DNA of 64,000 nt from Astropecten irregularis (GCA_963971285.1 OZ020252.1:21303662-21367661); one strand, 5' to 3'. Counted from the first letter of the stretch, positions 25,901 to 37,586 are shown. Numbers and translations are program-made. The notes: a model not told the origin generated them from the letters alone.

Positions 25901-27267
25901 TGGAGTCAGGGCAGATATTGAGTGAGCAGGCTTACATACCCTACAATACCTTACATACTCCCAGATTTATTGGGTATGACAAGACGTTCAGGGCAGTTAT
26001 TGAGCAAGTAGTCTGACCCTACAGTACCTTACAGACTCCCTGCTGCTAATGGAATTCCTCCCAGAACCCTGACACTACAAAGAACGACTCCCAGCTTGAT
26101 AAGGTTGTCCTGTTAGAAATAGGGTCATGTTTGGATCCCAGCTTCATAGAATCTCCTAAAATGGAATATTAGCTTTACCACACTTTGAATCTCTGAGCTT
26201 TGTATTATAACTTATACTGAAAGTAAAACAAAATTTCAATTCAAAAATTTAATTCTTTTTATACCAGGTTACGAACTTGAAAGAAAATTTAGTTCAATGA
26301 AACAAATTCTAGTAACTTAAATGTGGACTTCTATGAACTTCTGGTTTTACCCATTTGTGCTCATATTTTAGATGGTGTCTTCAGGGGAATTTCAGATGTA
26401 TGATTACGGCTCCAAGGCAGCGAATTTGGCAAGGTACAACCAGGTATGTCAACAGTTTTACTGTATTCACCATGGGCACAGATCCCGGAGGGCTAGGGGG
26501 GTTGCAACCCCCCCAGGTTTTCACTTTTTATATATATAAAAAATGGTTTTGTGCACAAACGTATATGGAAGTCGGTACGACCCAGCTACAAGATCAACCC
26601 CCCCAGGTCTGAGGACATGTCTACGGTATTCACAGATTGTTCTTGTAAACTTGTCATAATTCACAAGAGTGAAGTACACATCTGAGTCAGAGATACAGTC
26701 AAAGTGATCACCAAAATTCCATTATTTCCCTGTGATAGATTCAGTGTGAGTTCTTAATGAGATCAAATCCCTTTAATTAATCTACATTGGATTCCATTTT
26801 AATTCTCAGTAGAATTGCTCTGAATCAGTGGGATGCTAAACAATTTTGATTCTCATTACTTTGCCTTGTTTGTTTGTTTTCTCAATCAGACCACTCCACC
26901 ATTGTACTTCCCTGAGAACCTCTCTGTTCCCGTCTCTCTGTACTGGGGAGGAAAAGACTTGTTGGCCGACCCTCAAGATGTCAAGATGCTCATTTCAAGA
27001 CTGAGAAACGTCAAGGATAACGTCTACATTCCACAGTATGATCACTTGGACTTCATCTGGGGCACTGACTCACCGATATGGGTCTATGAGCCAATCATTC
27101 AGACCATCTTACAGAAGGAAGGTATCATTGAAGAGACCATTGTATATGGGGAACAAGATCCTGATGAGGGAGATGAATATGGTGACAGTGATTATTCTGT
27201 CAGCTCCGCCATTTTGGAATATTACAAGAAGATAGAAGCTATGAAGAAGCAAAATGAAGCCATTTAA
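19904..27267 (+). CDS. Secreted/lysosomal acid lipase (LIPA/gastric lipase family), complete
   Basis: Eight exons: 19904-20047, 22804-23204, 23641-23791, 24371-24463, 24772-24924, 25670-25741, 26372-26443 and 26890-27267. They make 488 codons including TAA (487 aa), against about 400 aa in vertebrates. An in-frame ATG at 19916 would begin directly at the hydrophobic signal peptide (SRVHFLGVVLLFGLVCQGDA). The alpha/beta-hydrolase landmarks are in order: oxyanion-region LQHGLL (123-128), nucleophile GHSQG (Ser213), Asp385 in GGKDLLADPQDV and His414 in YDHLDFIWG. The Asp-His spacing of 29 equals that of gastric lipase. Expected activity is hydrolysis of triglycerides or cholesteryl esters at acid pH. 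Two features are unusual. A 16-residue Asn/Ser/Thr-rich unit is duplicated between the N-terminal strand region and LQHGLL, and adds several N-glycosylation sequons. An acidic, Tyr-rich tail of about 45 residues follows the catalytic core. Lysosomal and digestive-type members cannot be separated by eye, so no symbol is given. Confidence 0.93.
20048..22803. other. First intron of the lipase gene
   Basis: About 2.8 kb between the signal-peptide exon and exon 2. It has no supported exon. Its 3' part (about 22420-22670) is a copy of a dispersed repeat found again near 31.5 kb. Confidence 0.5.
22420..22670 (+). repeat. Dispersed repeat, copy 1 (lipase intron 1)
   Basis: It shares ATCCAGAAAAGAGTAAAACC, AAAGTGGGCACAGTATGGGA, CATAGATGACTGTTAC, AATCTGCATTTCTTTTGC and AAAGTATGATATTAC, in this order, with 31440-31790. 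It is non-coding in both places. Confidence 0.7.
22916..23011 (+). repeat. In-frame 48-bp tandem duplication in lipase exon 2
   Basis: Two adjacent 48-bp units (22916-22963 and 22964-23011) encode 16-residue repeats, VPLSNHTTNSTASESR and FPFSNHTSNSTGSERK. Each carries two N-glycosylation sequons, NHT and NST. Confidence 0.9.
24529..24670. repeat. GTTTCGATCC-family repeat, copy 3 (lipase intron 4)
   Basis: GTTTCGATCCTAGCAGGACC is followed by TTTCTCAAAGGCTAAATGAC, then TCAAGAACATAAAGATACAC. It shares this order with the copy at 10411 and lacks the MITE. The right limit is approximate. Confidence 0.65.
24995..25080 (+). pseudogene. Possible non-LTR retrotransposon (reverse transcriptase C-terminus) remnant
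   Basis: The translated stretch EGRRPRGRFKKRLKDNVKQD resembles the GRRxRGRPKKRWxDxVKxD motif near the C-terminus of many LINE reverse-transcriptase ORFs. No other reverse-transcriptase motif is visible around it. It lies in lipase intron 5. Presumed dead fragment. Confidence 0.4.
25906..26040 (+). repeat. Imperfect direct repeat (two units) in lipase intron 6
   Basis: TCAGGGCAGATATTGAGTGA to CTTACATACTCCC (25906-25962) recurs as TCAGGGCAGTTATTGAGCAA to CTTACAGACTCCC (25988-26040), an 82-bp period. Confidence 0.65.
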
Positions 27268-28779
27268 ATTTGACAAAACCTTACATTTGTCCTAACGTTC
27301 TGGTTCAGACTTTTGAAAGATTAGTGTTTAGACTTGTTAAAGGGTTGTTCAGATTGAAGATGCTCTATCTATGTTTCACATTTCTGGTTGACTTCCTAGT
27401 TGGGGCTCCTTTTTAAACAAAACACCCTCTTGCATAAATATTATCCATATGAACTTACTTAAATGTAGGAATTAATCTTACTTTTTAGAAACACATGAAA
27501 GACATGTGACATTGGTAAATACTTCTAGAGTTTTTGTAGTGACTGATCTCAATTTACACTTCATCTTATCTGGTATTTCCTTGCATTACAGTTTGGATAA
27601 AAACTCTTTTGTTTTCGATGAATTTCATGATTGATATGCATTATATTTTTTTTTTTGCACAAATTAAGATTTTTATCAAGTTCTGTTGTTTCATTGTTAC
27701 TGTTTTGCATTAACCTGTAGGTTCCACCCAGAAGGGGGGCCAGAACAACCATAAGCTATTTTTGTTTGTTACCGTTTTCAACTTCTGTTTGTGCTTGCAT
27801 TCTTTAGCTGAAAAGAACCTGTCTCCAATGCAGTAAAAATGCACTATTCGTCAGGAGTAATTGTACACAAGTACTGCTACCATTGGAGTAGATTGATTTC
27901 TGAAAAGCTATCTTGAGGAACGGGGCACGGCCAATTCCATTATCAAACTTGACCCAATGTACATCATTGCTATGTTTAGTATAAAGGGCGCCCTCTACAG
28001 GTTGAGAAATGAGCGAATGGTTGTTTTTGAGAAACCTTATAATGCCAGAGAATTTTGCCACTAAATTAACAACTTCAAAATATTAACATGATACATTTTA
28101 ATTCTCAGATAGATAGATAGATACAAATTTTTAAAACTTGTTTGATAAAAAGATTTAAAAACAGGTATTCCCAACTAAAAAAAGATCAACCAATTCTCAT
28201 TATCACTTCAAATGATTCAGTTTGTGACAGACATGTACCTACTGACGATATGATAAGATTTTTTGAAAACGATGTGATGGAATAATTTATTTCCCTGAAT
28301 GACATATAGATTGGAAATGCATTTTCACGAGGTCTTAAAATTGCCATTCAGCTGGTCAAAAATATGAGTTCGGTTAGTGACAACAGTTTAACTTGCATGC
28401 TGCATTTCCGACTTGGGAGTTTTGTAAATAACTCTAACCGTTTTAGTTCTTATTAATAATCATTTTGTATTTCATTGTAGGTTTTTGTATTCTCCATTTA
28501 GAATTAGACTTAGGTGATCGTTTTTTAGACATCGTTTTAAGATATTCCATTTCTATAATCAACTTTCTATTTTGTACCAGTTCGTTGAATTAAATACAAA
28601 TTGTAAAATATTGTTCCAGCAGTAAATCGCCAATACTCACACGCGTTTGTTTATTTGTTATCTGAAAGTAGGCCCTACTTCAGCAGTATTGTCACCATGC
28701 ATGAATATTAGAACGATTAGAATATACCATGCAATGTAATATACTAACCCTTGCCGTTATTGCTCTTCGGTTTTCATTT

Positions 28780-29010
28780 CTAAAGCTCGGTTCATACTTC
28801 CTGCGAACTGTGATGCGACTGATGCGAATTTCTTACAGCGAAGATTCGCAGAAGTTGAACATTCTTCAACTCGTGCGAAACTACCTGCGATGCGAATGCT
28901 TTTCGCATTGGGTTTGATATTTTGCTGCTAAGTTCTCACCGAAGCAACTGCGATGGCAACGATGACGTAAAATTCGCTTCGCATCGGAATTTGCATGAAC
29001 CGGACTTAAC
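28780..29010. mobile_element. Foldback/TIR element with CGGTTCAT ends
   Basis: TAAAGCTCGGTTCATACTTC at the left is mirrored by GCATGAACCGGACTTAAC at the right. GATGCGAA and TTCGCATC words repeat in both orientations inside. About 230 bp. Confidence 0.6.
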
Positions 29011-29073
29011 AAGCAAAACTTTGTTTCTCAGATCGATGGCGAGTTTGTAGAAACAGCGCCTCAGTATAAGGCC

Positions 29074-29551
29074 AGGGTGCACCACACTAAATAACTCCAA
29101 AATCAATGCGCCGAGCTGATTATCATAATTATTCTGTGTACCCTCAAATAATTTTTTAATATGCAATTTGGGGGGTCATGCAATTAATATATTGTGTAAT
29201 TATGATGGGTTATCACAATCTGGGGGTTCTGTGCTTCAGCCTGTTGTGAAGACTTGAGACAAAATGTGGCCCTACATTGTTTTGAACGTGGAGGGTTACA
29301 TCATGAAAACCGGCTACAAGTTGGTTTGGGAAAATGGACTTTTGGGGGGTGTTTTTTTCTTGGGGCAATTTGCAAAAAATCTGATCAGCTAACAAACCAA
29401 ACATTGAAAGGAATCAGATAGATGAGAGTTCAAGCTTTGTTTTGCATTATTGCACCAATCACTGAGAGACTCAAGGATGGGATTTTTTAACTGTGAAGTT
29501 GAGGGATTTTAAAACTAAATTCAATGGGACACTATTTAGTGTGGTGCACCC
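29074..29551. mobile_element. 478-bp TIR element with GGGTGCACCACACTAAATA ends
   Basis: The first 18 or so bases, GGGTGCACCACACTAAAT, are the exact complement of the last ones. The interior is unrelated single-copy-looking AT-rich sequence. A 12-13-bp direct repeat (about AACAGCGCCTCA) lies roughly 20 bp outside each end. Confidence 0.65.
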
Positions 29552-30485
29552 ATAAATTACGAACAGCGCCCTCATGGTCCACATGCAGGTGAACATTGCA
29601 TGCTGTGTTATAATTATGATGTAGGCCTAATATTCTTCACAGAATCGCTGAAAGATCATCTTTTTATTCTTTACTGACCATTGCTAGATTAGTAATTTGC
29701 ACAATTGTGACTCTTTTCATAGCTCTTTGTGCCAATTAACGACTGGTCGTGAGTCTAACTCTTTAACACGTTTCAACTGAAGTGTTTGATTAAGCATCAT
29801 AATATTTGCCGTATAAAGCTGTATGACTGGTCCATCATTGATCTATATAATTATATGCACATCAACAGGAGTAGAGTTTTTTTTTTATCACAATTAATAG
29901 GTTTCCCCTCTTTATCACCATTAGGGTTTTATTTCCATGTCAATCCAGACCGGTACATTATAGTAGAGAAGTAAATCTTACTCTGTATTGTGAAAACATG
30001 TTACAATACAATTTAATATCATAAAGCCTAACACAATATTATTTTGCAATAAGAGCAGGTATGCCGCATTACACACGGCAGCTTCGCAGCATTTTACTCA
30101 GTATAGTGGGTTCACTGTTGCCTGACCCACATTGTGAGTGCAGCCTTGTGTTTAAGCCTTGTGTTTTATATAGACTTATTATTAATAAACCCAGGAATTA
30201 ATAGCATAAGTGACAGTCATGCATCAGTGTGCGCACACAGCGTTGTTGTAGTGCAGATGGTACATCACGTATGTACACACAATAAGCGTTTTGTTTCTTT
30301 GCTTAGTTGCCATAACAACAGTGATGCCCAGGAATTAGAAGGGATTTTGACCGATTGGGTCAGGATAGAGTCCTTGAGAATGCATTGAGAGTTGACCATG
30401 TATACATGTACATTACGTTTAATGTTCAGAATGCAGGAGTTTTGCTTACAATAATTATCTGCCTTTTGACTGTAACACTGTTAAC

Positions 30486-30891
30486 TACGGTGCTCTAAGA
30501 GTGTCATACCACATATCCAAATAATCACATGATTTATCTTTCTAAGTCGACTTTTGTGATGGGTGATCGACTTAAAAGTGAAACATGATAATTTATCTGG
30601 CCAAGTTAACGAAGTGAATCTCAAAAGTCGTATTATCCTGATAATTAATCTCAGTTTTATTTAGTCGTCTTGCAAGATAAACAATCAGGACAAGTCGCCT
30701 GTTTCAGTAAGTTGTCTTGGCGTGATATTATCAGAACATGCACATAATAATTGTTACTAGTATAAAGCAAGTTTTCAAAGTCATCTTGGCCTGACAAAAT
30801 TAATTAACTTGATAAGTCGACTTTTGGGGTTCAATAATTAAGCCGTGTCTTGGCGAGATAAATTGTATGGCACTCATGCTGGAGTGCCGTA
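30486..30891. mobile_element. 406-bp TIR element with internal AAGTCGACTTTTG repeats
   Basis: TACGGTGCTCTAAGAGTG at the left pairs imperfectly with the complement of GGAGTGCCGTA and GTATGGCACTC at the right. Inside, AAGTCGACTTTTG-like words and CTTGGCnTGAnA-like words occur several times in both orientations. Confidence 0.6.
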
Positions 30892-31439
30892 TAATACCTA
30901 TGAAATTACATCTATTCTTAAAATCAAACCAGACGTTTATACATTACTGCCATTGGGCGCACGTTTGAATTAACGTTTTGCCCGTATATACTTTAGAACG
31001 ATCGGTACAGAGTCTATATGCTGAGTATACAACAGCAGCCATAGATACCACCCACCACAGTAATTCGTTGTTATATACACGTTCCATGGAATATTGACAT
31101 AGTGCTTTTGTAGTGCAAATCACAGCGCTTCAAGATCGAGGCCTAAAATACACACCATCTCCGTGCATTCATAACATATCGGTTATACCAACGTGAGATG
31201 CTCCGAGAACACTTCATTTTTGTTGTGCCAGACGACTTCAATTAAAAGATTTTGCACGAATGTAGCAACTTGAAAGGGATTACAGACACATATGCGACGA
31301 AGAACAAAAGAGCGAAGGCCTATTATAATGTTTTTTTTTGCTCACGAAAATTGAGGACGGATTTTAAGGTAAGTTGCTTCACACGGACCTATTGCCAGGC
31401 GTCATTCGGTAAACACATGAATCACGTTTGCCGTTCTCA

Positions 31440-31790
31440 CATTAAAGGTACTAAATACTTTACTTTGGTAGCATACCAAAACAGAAATCTTATTTACCCA
31501 TAACTTACAGGGTATTGAGCTGGTGATGGTAGAAACATTTCATGCCTGTATGACGGTATTTATCCAGAAAAGAGTAAAACCAATGGCCAAAAACAAGTTT
31601 GATCTTTTGAAGATAAAACATAAAGGTGAAATGCTTTTAAGAAATACCGTGGGCGTTTTTCACTGTTTTCTAAAAAAGTGGGCACCGTATGGGACTGCAA
31701 AATTCACAGATGACTGTTACTTTGCCCATGAATCTGCATTTCTTTGGCAAAAACCAAAGTATGATATTACTTATATTTCTGACTTTATCC
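31440..31790 (+). repeat. Dispersed repeat, copy 2 (upstream of centrin-like gene)
   Basis: Same ordered words as 22420-22670, with an extra internal segment of about 60 bp. The ORFs here are not conserved in the other copy, which argues against coding function. Confidence 0.7.
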
Positions 31791-32352
31791 CACGTTGAAA
31801 ACAACACCATAAATTTCAGCACCTTTTCGTATAATGTAGAGTTTCACCGAGTGAACTGGAAATCCTGTTTGATATAAATGCTCTGACTATTGTATTGTTT
31901 AAAATATCAGTTTACTTCACCTAAGAATGCGAATGGCCATATGATATGGTGGCTGTACTATTCTGTATACAGATCTACTATTGTTCAGCTACCAGAGAAG
32001 GTGGAAAGAATTTGGGTCATGCATCAGGTTAGGGGAATGACAAGTGTAATCGTGGTGCACATAATACCCTGCATGGTACTTGCACTTGTAACCAGTCACC
32101 TTTCATGCATGGCCCACTCACTAATTAACATTGTTTAATACTGCATGGACGTTACAGTATGATGATTTCTGACCGATTTCTGTTCTAAAATAACTCAGTA
32201 AAGCCATCCTCTTCAGAACTTCACCATCACATGAGATGAGGGAACGCCAAGAAAAGCCAAAGATGATGTTCTTAATATCATAAAGTCTTTATTTGACAAA
32301 CAGGTCTGAACGAGCATTAATTTAATGTGCACAAGCCAACCAACCAAACACC

Positions 32353-35300
32353 ATGCGGAGGAATACCAAACACAATGTGGATCATAACGACGCAGGAAAA
32401 ATGAAATCTGAAAATGGTAAAAGCAAAAAGAATAGTAGAACATCGGTGTCCATATCCAGCGAATCAGTGACGACCTCAGTGCGAAACAAGGAACAGACCA
32501 GCAAATATCATCAAACAAAAAAAAGCAAGAATTCAAGCCAGTTGTCCGATAGAGGTTCAGCCCCCGGGATACAGGTAGTAAAACAAACTCTAGACAGCAT
32601 TCGAGGTGCACAGAGAACTCATGAAGTAGACGCTACAATCCAGGGGGAGTTCACACCACAGGAAGTGCGGGATTTGAAATATGTTTTCGATACATTTGAC
32701 AGCGAGCATCGTGGGTGAGTCAGTGATCTATTGTATTGATGGAATTTACGTAAAGATTTTTAAAAGAAAATTGCAGAGAGGAACATCTCGAAGGATGTGT
32801 TCGAATGAAAGACTTGATTTCAGTTTGCGCAACCATACATGAAGTTATGAGCTTCATAGCATACGAACATCCCAAATTTAATGGTGCATCCCATAATGCC
32901 TAAAATTAATCAATTCTGATTGTATAATGTATTTAGGTATATCGACTCGGACGATCTACGGCGAGCACTAAGGGTTATGGGTTTCAAAGTCACACAGGAT
33001 GACTTAATGGAAATAATGGGTAAGTATTATATCCTCTAAAACCGAAGTTATATGACACTATACGATAGTTAACGGCGCATGCGCACTCACTGACTACTTA
33101 CTGTCACCAGAAGTTGTTATATACAAATATGACTCAAATATAACGGTATCCTAAATTTCAGGAACTATTTGGGTTCTGCAAAAGCTTTAGACCACTGACT
33201 GATAATGGTATGGATTATTTCAATATGATTATCAAAATATCATTTCCTGTTTGATGTAAAATGTAATTCTTAGGCCTTGGTAATAATGGCGTTGTTAAGT
33301 GTAAACAATGGAAAATGGAAGAACAATGAACTGAGGAGAAAATTAGACCAAAACATTAGACGACAGAAAAGGAATAGGTCTCATAATGATATTGTGAAAG
33401 TAATTTTCATTTCTTCTTCTTTTTTTTTCTCGTATATATTATATAGCCGACGTTCACGGCAGACCAGTAACTCGCCGGTACGTTTATGAGACATGAGTCA
33501 TTTCTTGAATTTATCATAGATTGATACACTTGAAGCTGCAGCTGCATTGGCAGCCATTTTATCATCTCACTCATTATAACGCATATCGTGGGCATCAGTG
33601 CAGTCCCATAGGGGTTGTTAAAGTGTTGTCCGTAAGTGAAACTTTTCCCCACATTAGATATTTCAACACAAATGCTCCCGAAGTCATTCAAGTTTATGAC
33701 TATTTGGGGTAATATGATCATGTGAACACTTTCTATCAAGTTGTACATGAATAGTATGTAATAATTTGAATACATCTTGGAGTTTAATTCCACATTGAAA
33801 TGCACATTGAACTTTATCGCTTATATCCAAACAAACTCGGTCATTTGGGGCGAATTACTCTACCGTATTAATTTGAATTTTGATAAATATGTAAAATGCA
33901 AATACAAAGATCGAGAAGCCTTCTGTTGCTTACCGAGATAACATAGGGCCGGCTATGCATGACTGGTTTCTTGAAAACCTGAAAATCTTTTAATACTTTG
34001 TTGACAGCAGTGAAGTAACCTTTCAAGAGTTTCTGGAGCTAGTAATCTACAAACAGGCAGACGCGAGGGATGTATATGGCGAACTAGAACAAGTTAGTAT
34101 ACAACCAAAGTAATGCATTGTATACAATTTATAATGGCGACGACAGCATGAAAGAACTGCCACCCTGTGCATGTCCCTTTTTCGTTAAGGCGTTTAATTT
34201 CGACAACTTTAATTTAGCAGATGTTTGTGGAATGCTTTGGCGGAAAATGACGAAAAGTTTGACGGAAATACAGTATTGTACAATACGTATTCATTAAATA
34301 GAGCTTACCTTCATTTCACACGTGCATCACTTTGGTACATGAGGTGAAATCCTTTCCACTATAACAAGCAGTAGGCCATAAGTCCTTTACGCCATTCCTT
34401 GGTATTCCAAATGGCTATACACGTCTTCACTAAAGATATATCATAATACATCAAGATGAACACACCTACTCAAAAACATGTCTATTGAACTGCAACGTGT
34501 TCCTATAGGCAATGAGCATAGTACATGAGGTTGTTCCTTTGCATGGTCCGTATTATACTCGGTTAAATATTTCCAATGCTAATCCTTGTTGTGTCCAGTC
34601 ACTGTAAATTCCTGACATGAATACACATTGTTCATTACCCTGTCATTGCCTCAGTGACTTGTCATGTGGGAAAGCTTCTTCAGTGACCCTTTTGATCTCC
34701 CATGAATATGTATTTGACGTGAACAAATTCACAGCAATCACAATTTATATAGTTACTGGTCAATTGGTACAATGATTCAAACACAATACAAAGCAAAACG
34801 ACCATTGTCCAAATATAGTATGGATTCTTCCCGTAGCTTTACGGAAAAACACCTATTATTACAGGCTTCAAGGGATATCAAGACAACTAAGAACAAAAAT
34901 GAGAGATTATAATATAGTGATATATATATATTTAATTCTTCAAAGACAATAGTTTCTTCTGAATAAATATAACCAATACAAATTGAAGTACATTGAACTC
35001 CATTAATTAATATCACATAAATGAAGTACTCTGCTCTGCATTAATTAATATCACAAAACGTCCATATTAATTCTTTTTTGTTTTCATTTTTACAGGCTTT
35101 CAAAATGATGGATTTGGGTGAGTTATACCATTGACGTAATCATTATCAAAAAGTATCGTACTCTTGAAGTTACATGCGAGGTGGAGATTCAACATTGACC
35201 AATTTCACATTTAAACCTCACAGTTAGGGGAACTGATTGATGGTTTCTGAAATACGAACTTGTCACCTTGCCACCAAACACATACGAACGGAGACACACA

Positions 35301-36728
35301 TACCCAAATTATTTCGTATCCTTGTGGAAACATGGCCTTTGATCTCGTGAAATAATGAATACTCTCTGAAGAGCAGAATTGAAATCGCTCCCATTTGAAC
35401 TAGAATCACTTTCCTGGGTTGAAATGTGTAGCCAACGTCCCTTATATAATATTTGCGATAGATAAGTTTAAATTGGAAATTCCTCCTTTTTGATTTAATT
35501 CCAAATATCAGTTTCGTGGAAACCTTGTGGAGACCTAGATACACCTTTTGAATGTCCCTGTGGAGACATATTCAACCTAATGTCCTTGGTCTCCACAAGG
35601 CATCAGATATGCGTATAATAATAGGCTAAGCGTTCTCTATCAATATACTATACATGGTAACGTACATAGACACAATAATACATATGATCAACGAAGCATC
35701 GAACTGGCTCTTACTTTTCAATATTTTGTATAAAGTTTTTTGGTTTTGCAAAAGGCTATACATTAGAGGCACAACAGGAATAAATAGTATGGAACAATAA
35801 AACCCATACAAATTATAACGGGTGGAACAATATATTTCCTCAGACCATTTCGTACTATACATTTTTTTGCAATATATAGTTTTAAAAAGAGAGGTATATA
35901 CATGATTGGTAAAGATCCCAGAGCAGCACTCACACTTTGTCTGATCCACCATGTACATGAAATATTAAACCTGTGAAATTTTCAGCTCAATCGGACATCG
36001 AAACCATTCTCAATTTTTCTTATAAAACATAAAGAATGGTTTTGATCTTACTCCGAGATCAAAATTGTTTGTTTGAATACTTTCTGGATACTCTTAAAAA
36101 AAACTCACGCGCTTTAGGAATGAGCCCGTGTACAAACCATATTACGAAGTTTAGGAACTTGACCGTATGTCACTGACTATAACTAAAGACTGTTTCATGA
36201 GACGCTTATAGGCAGGCCCGTTGAGCCAGCGTGGACCAAGATAAGTTGTGACATGAAACGGCCATTGATTATGTTTAGCATAGTCAGTAATATGCGGTCA
36301 AGTTCCAAGACTTCGTACATAGGTATGTGCATGGGACCATTGCTAAAGCGCGTGAGTTTTTTTTTTCAGTGTAAATACTTCATTTCAGACGGAAATATTT
36401 AAACGGTAAGTTTCTATACCAGCACTATCTTCATACCCTGAAAGTTATAGATAAATCTGTGAACTGTTTGGGTATAATGTTACCAATCACTGTACCTCTA
36501 GCTCTAACCCCACTTCCATGTGGACATAATATCGTATTATTTGCAATTTGCACAGGTGAAAAAGGTCACTTGACATTTGAAGATATAAAGAAGGCCTCAC
36601 AGATTGCAGGACTCAAGTTTCGGGACAATACGATAAGAGATATGATGGATGAAGCTGATGTCAATGGTGACGATCTTATCAGCAAAGAGGAATTCTTTCA
36701 AGTTATGCTACAGACAAACTTATTTTAG
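32353..36728 (+). CDS. Divergent centrin-like EF-hand protein with long basic N-terminal tail, complete
   Basis: Six exons: 32353-32714, 32937-33019, 33447-33477 (31 nt), 34008-34092, 35096-35117 (22 nt) and 36556-36728. They make 252 codons including TAG (251 aa). Residues 1 to about 100 are Ser/Lys/Asn-rich, basic and probably disordered. The remainder has the centrin layout and ends in a centrin-like FFQVMLQTNLF (compare FLRIMKKTSLY in human centrin). Loop 1 (116-127, DSEHRG+YIDSDD) is partly conserved. Loop 2 is degenerate and about three residues longer than usual. Loop 3 (193-204) has Gly and Lys at coordinating positions. Loop 4 (229-240, DVNGDDLISKEE) is canonical. So one site, perhaps two, should bind calcium. 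Centrins act at centrioles, basal bodies and contractile fibres; such a role here is inferred. Exon 4 has tandem CAG acceptors. An alternative family would be another calmodulin-superfamily EF-hand protein. The 31-nt exon is the weakest part of the model. Confidence 0.85.
36090..36370. mobile_element. Foldback element just before the last centrin-like exon
   Basis: AAAAACTCACGCGCTTTAG at the left pairs with TAAAGCGCGTGAGTTTTT at the right. Inner words GGAACTTGACCGTATG and GCGGTCAAGTTCC continue the pairing. About 280 bp, in intron 5. Confidence 0.65.
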
Positions 36729-37379
36729 AGATGAAACTCAAACATGTACAAGGTACGAAATTGACGCGTTGTGGCCACATTATGTGGTCTTGGATTATCG
36801 AAGATTCTTTGCTGTATGGACTTGACTAGTGTACAAGAAATGTCGTCATGACGACAAACGTGAAAGTCTATAACTTGTCCAAACTCATTCCTGGCTAAAA
36901 ACTTGTACTTAGCCAAACATGCCATAACGCTGATTTCCATCGCTATACTATATACATGTACTTAAAGATTATTCCTCAACAATGAAGCACCAATTTATGA
37001 AATGATCTAAATATTTACCTTTATTAAGCCTACTTGTTCAACCAAAGTAACGTTCGGCGACTGAATATGTTTCCTTGCTCTGCATTTCATTAACAAGACA
37101 ACGTAAAACCAAAGTGTGGTTTCTTTTAATATTTACAGTACTGTAATTATGTTAATGTCTACACTAAGTATCATTATAAATAATTCAATATTTTTTCAAC
37201 ATACACACACTTTAAATAGACGATTTGGTCACATTATATGTGGTCTTTATTTGTGAATACATTAATTATAAATACGCAATAGTTTACCCAAGCTTCGCGC
37301 TGATTCTACACACGATCGAACAATGTCATGTGCCATGTCACGTGTTAATAATCATATAGTTTGTTTAGAAGATGAATAT
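36729..37379. other. Convergent 3' UTR region between the centrin-like gene and rapsyn
   Basis: This AT-rich sequence lies between the stop codons of two convergent genes and should hold both 3' UTRs. I see no canonical AATAAA for the plus-strand gene here; variants around 37170-37190 (TATAAATAAT) might serve. No supported exon or repeat. Confidence 0.4.
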
Positions 37380-37385
37380 TTTATT
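37380..37385 (-). terminator. Candidate poly(A) signal of rapsyn
   Basis: TTTATT on the plus strand reads AATAAA on the minus strand, about 200 nt downstream of the rapsyn stop codon at 37587. The centrin-like gene ends at 36728 on the other strand, so the two genes meet tail to tail within about 860 bp. A second minus-strand AATAAA lies near 37247. Which is used cannot be told from sequence. Confidence 0.4.
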
Positions 37386-37586
37386 CATATTCCATAAATC
37401 TAATATCTGTTTCATTGAGATCTAAAGCCACTACAGGCACGGATGGTTTCAACACGTGTCCATTTCCTCGTACATTACCGTAAATGGTGGTCAGGGTTGT
37501 ATCAATCCAAATGAAATTTGATTAGTTAATTTACGTCACATTTTCCTAGTATTACAGGCTTGATTTCAGAACTGGGTTGAATATCA

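Larger units (their letters stand above)
27268..32352. other. Intergenic region between lipase and centrin-like genes
   Basis: No supported exon in about 5 kb. The lipase 3' UTR should begin here; an ATTAAA at 28589 is a weak poly(A) candidate. The region contains a short (GATA)n run near 28108, three inverted-repeat elements listed separately (28780-29010, 29074-29551, 30486-30891) and one copy of a dispersed repeat (about 31440-31790). Short ORFs scattered through it show no family similarity. Confidence 0.5.
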
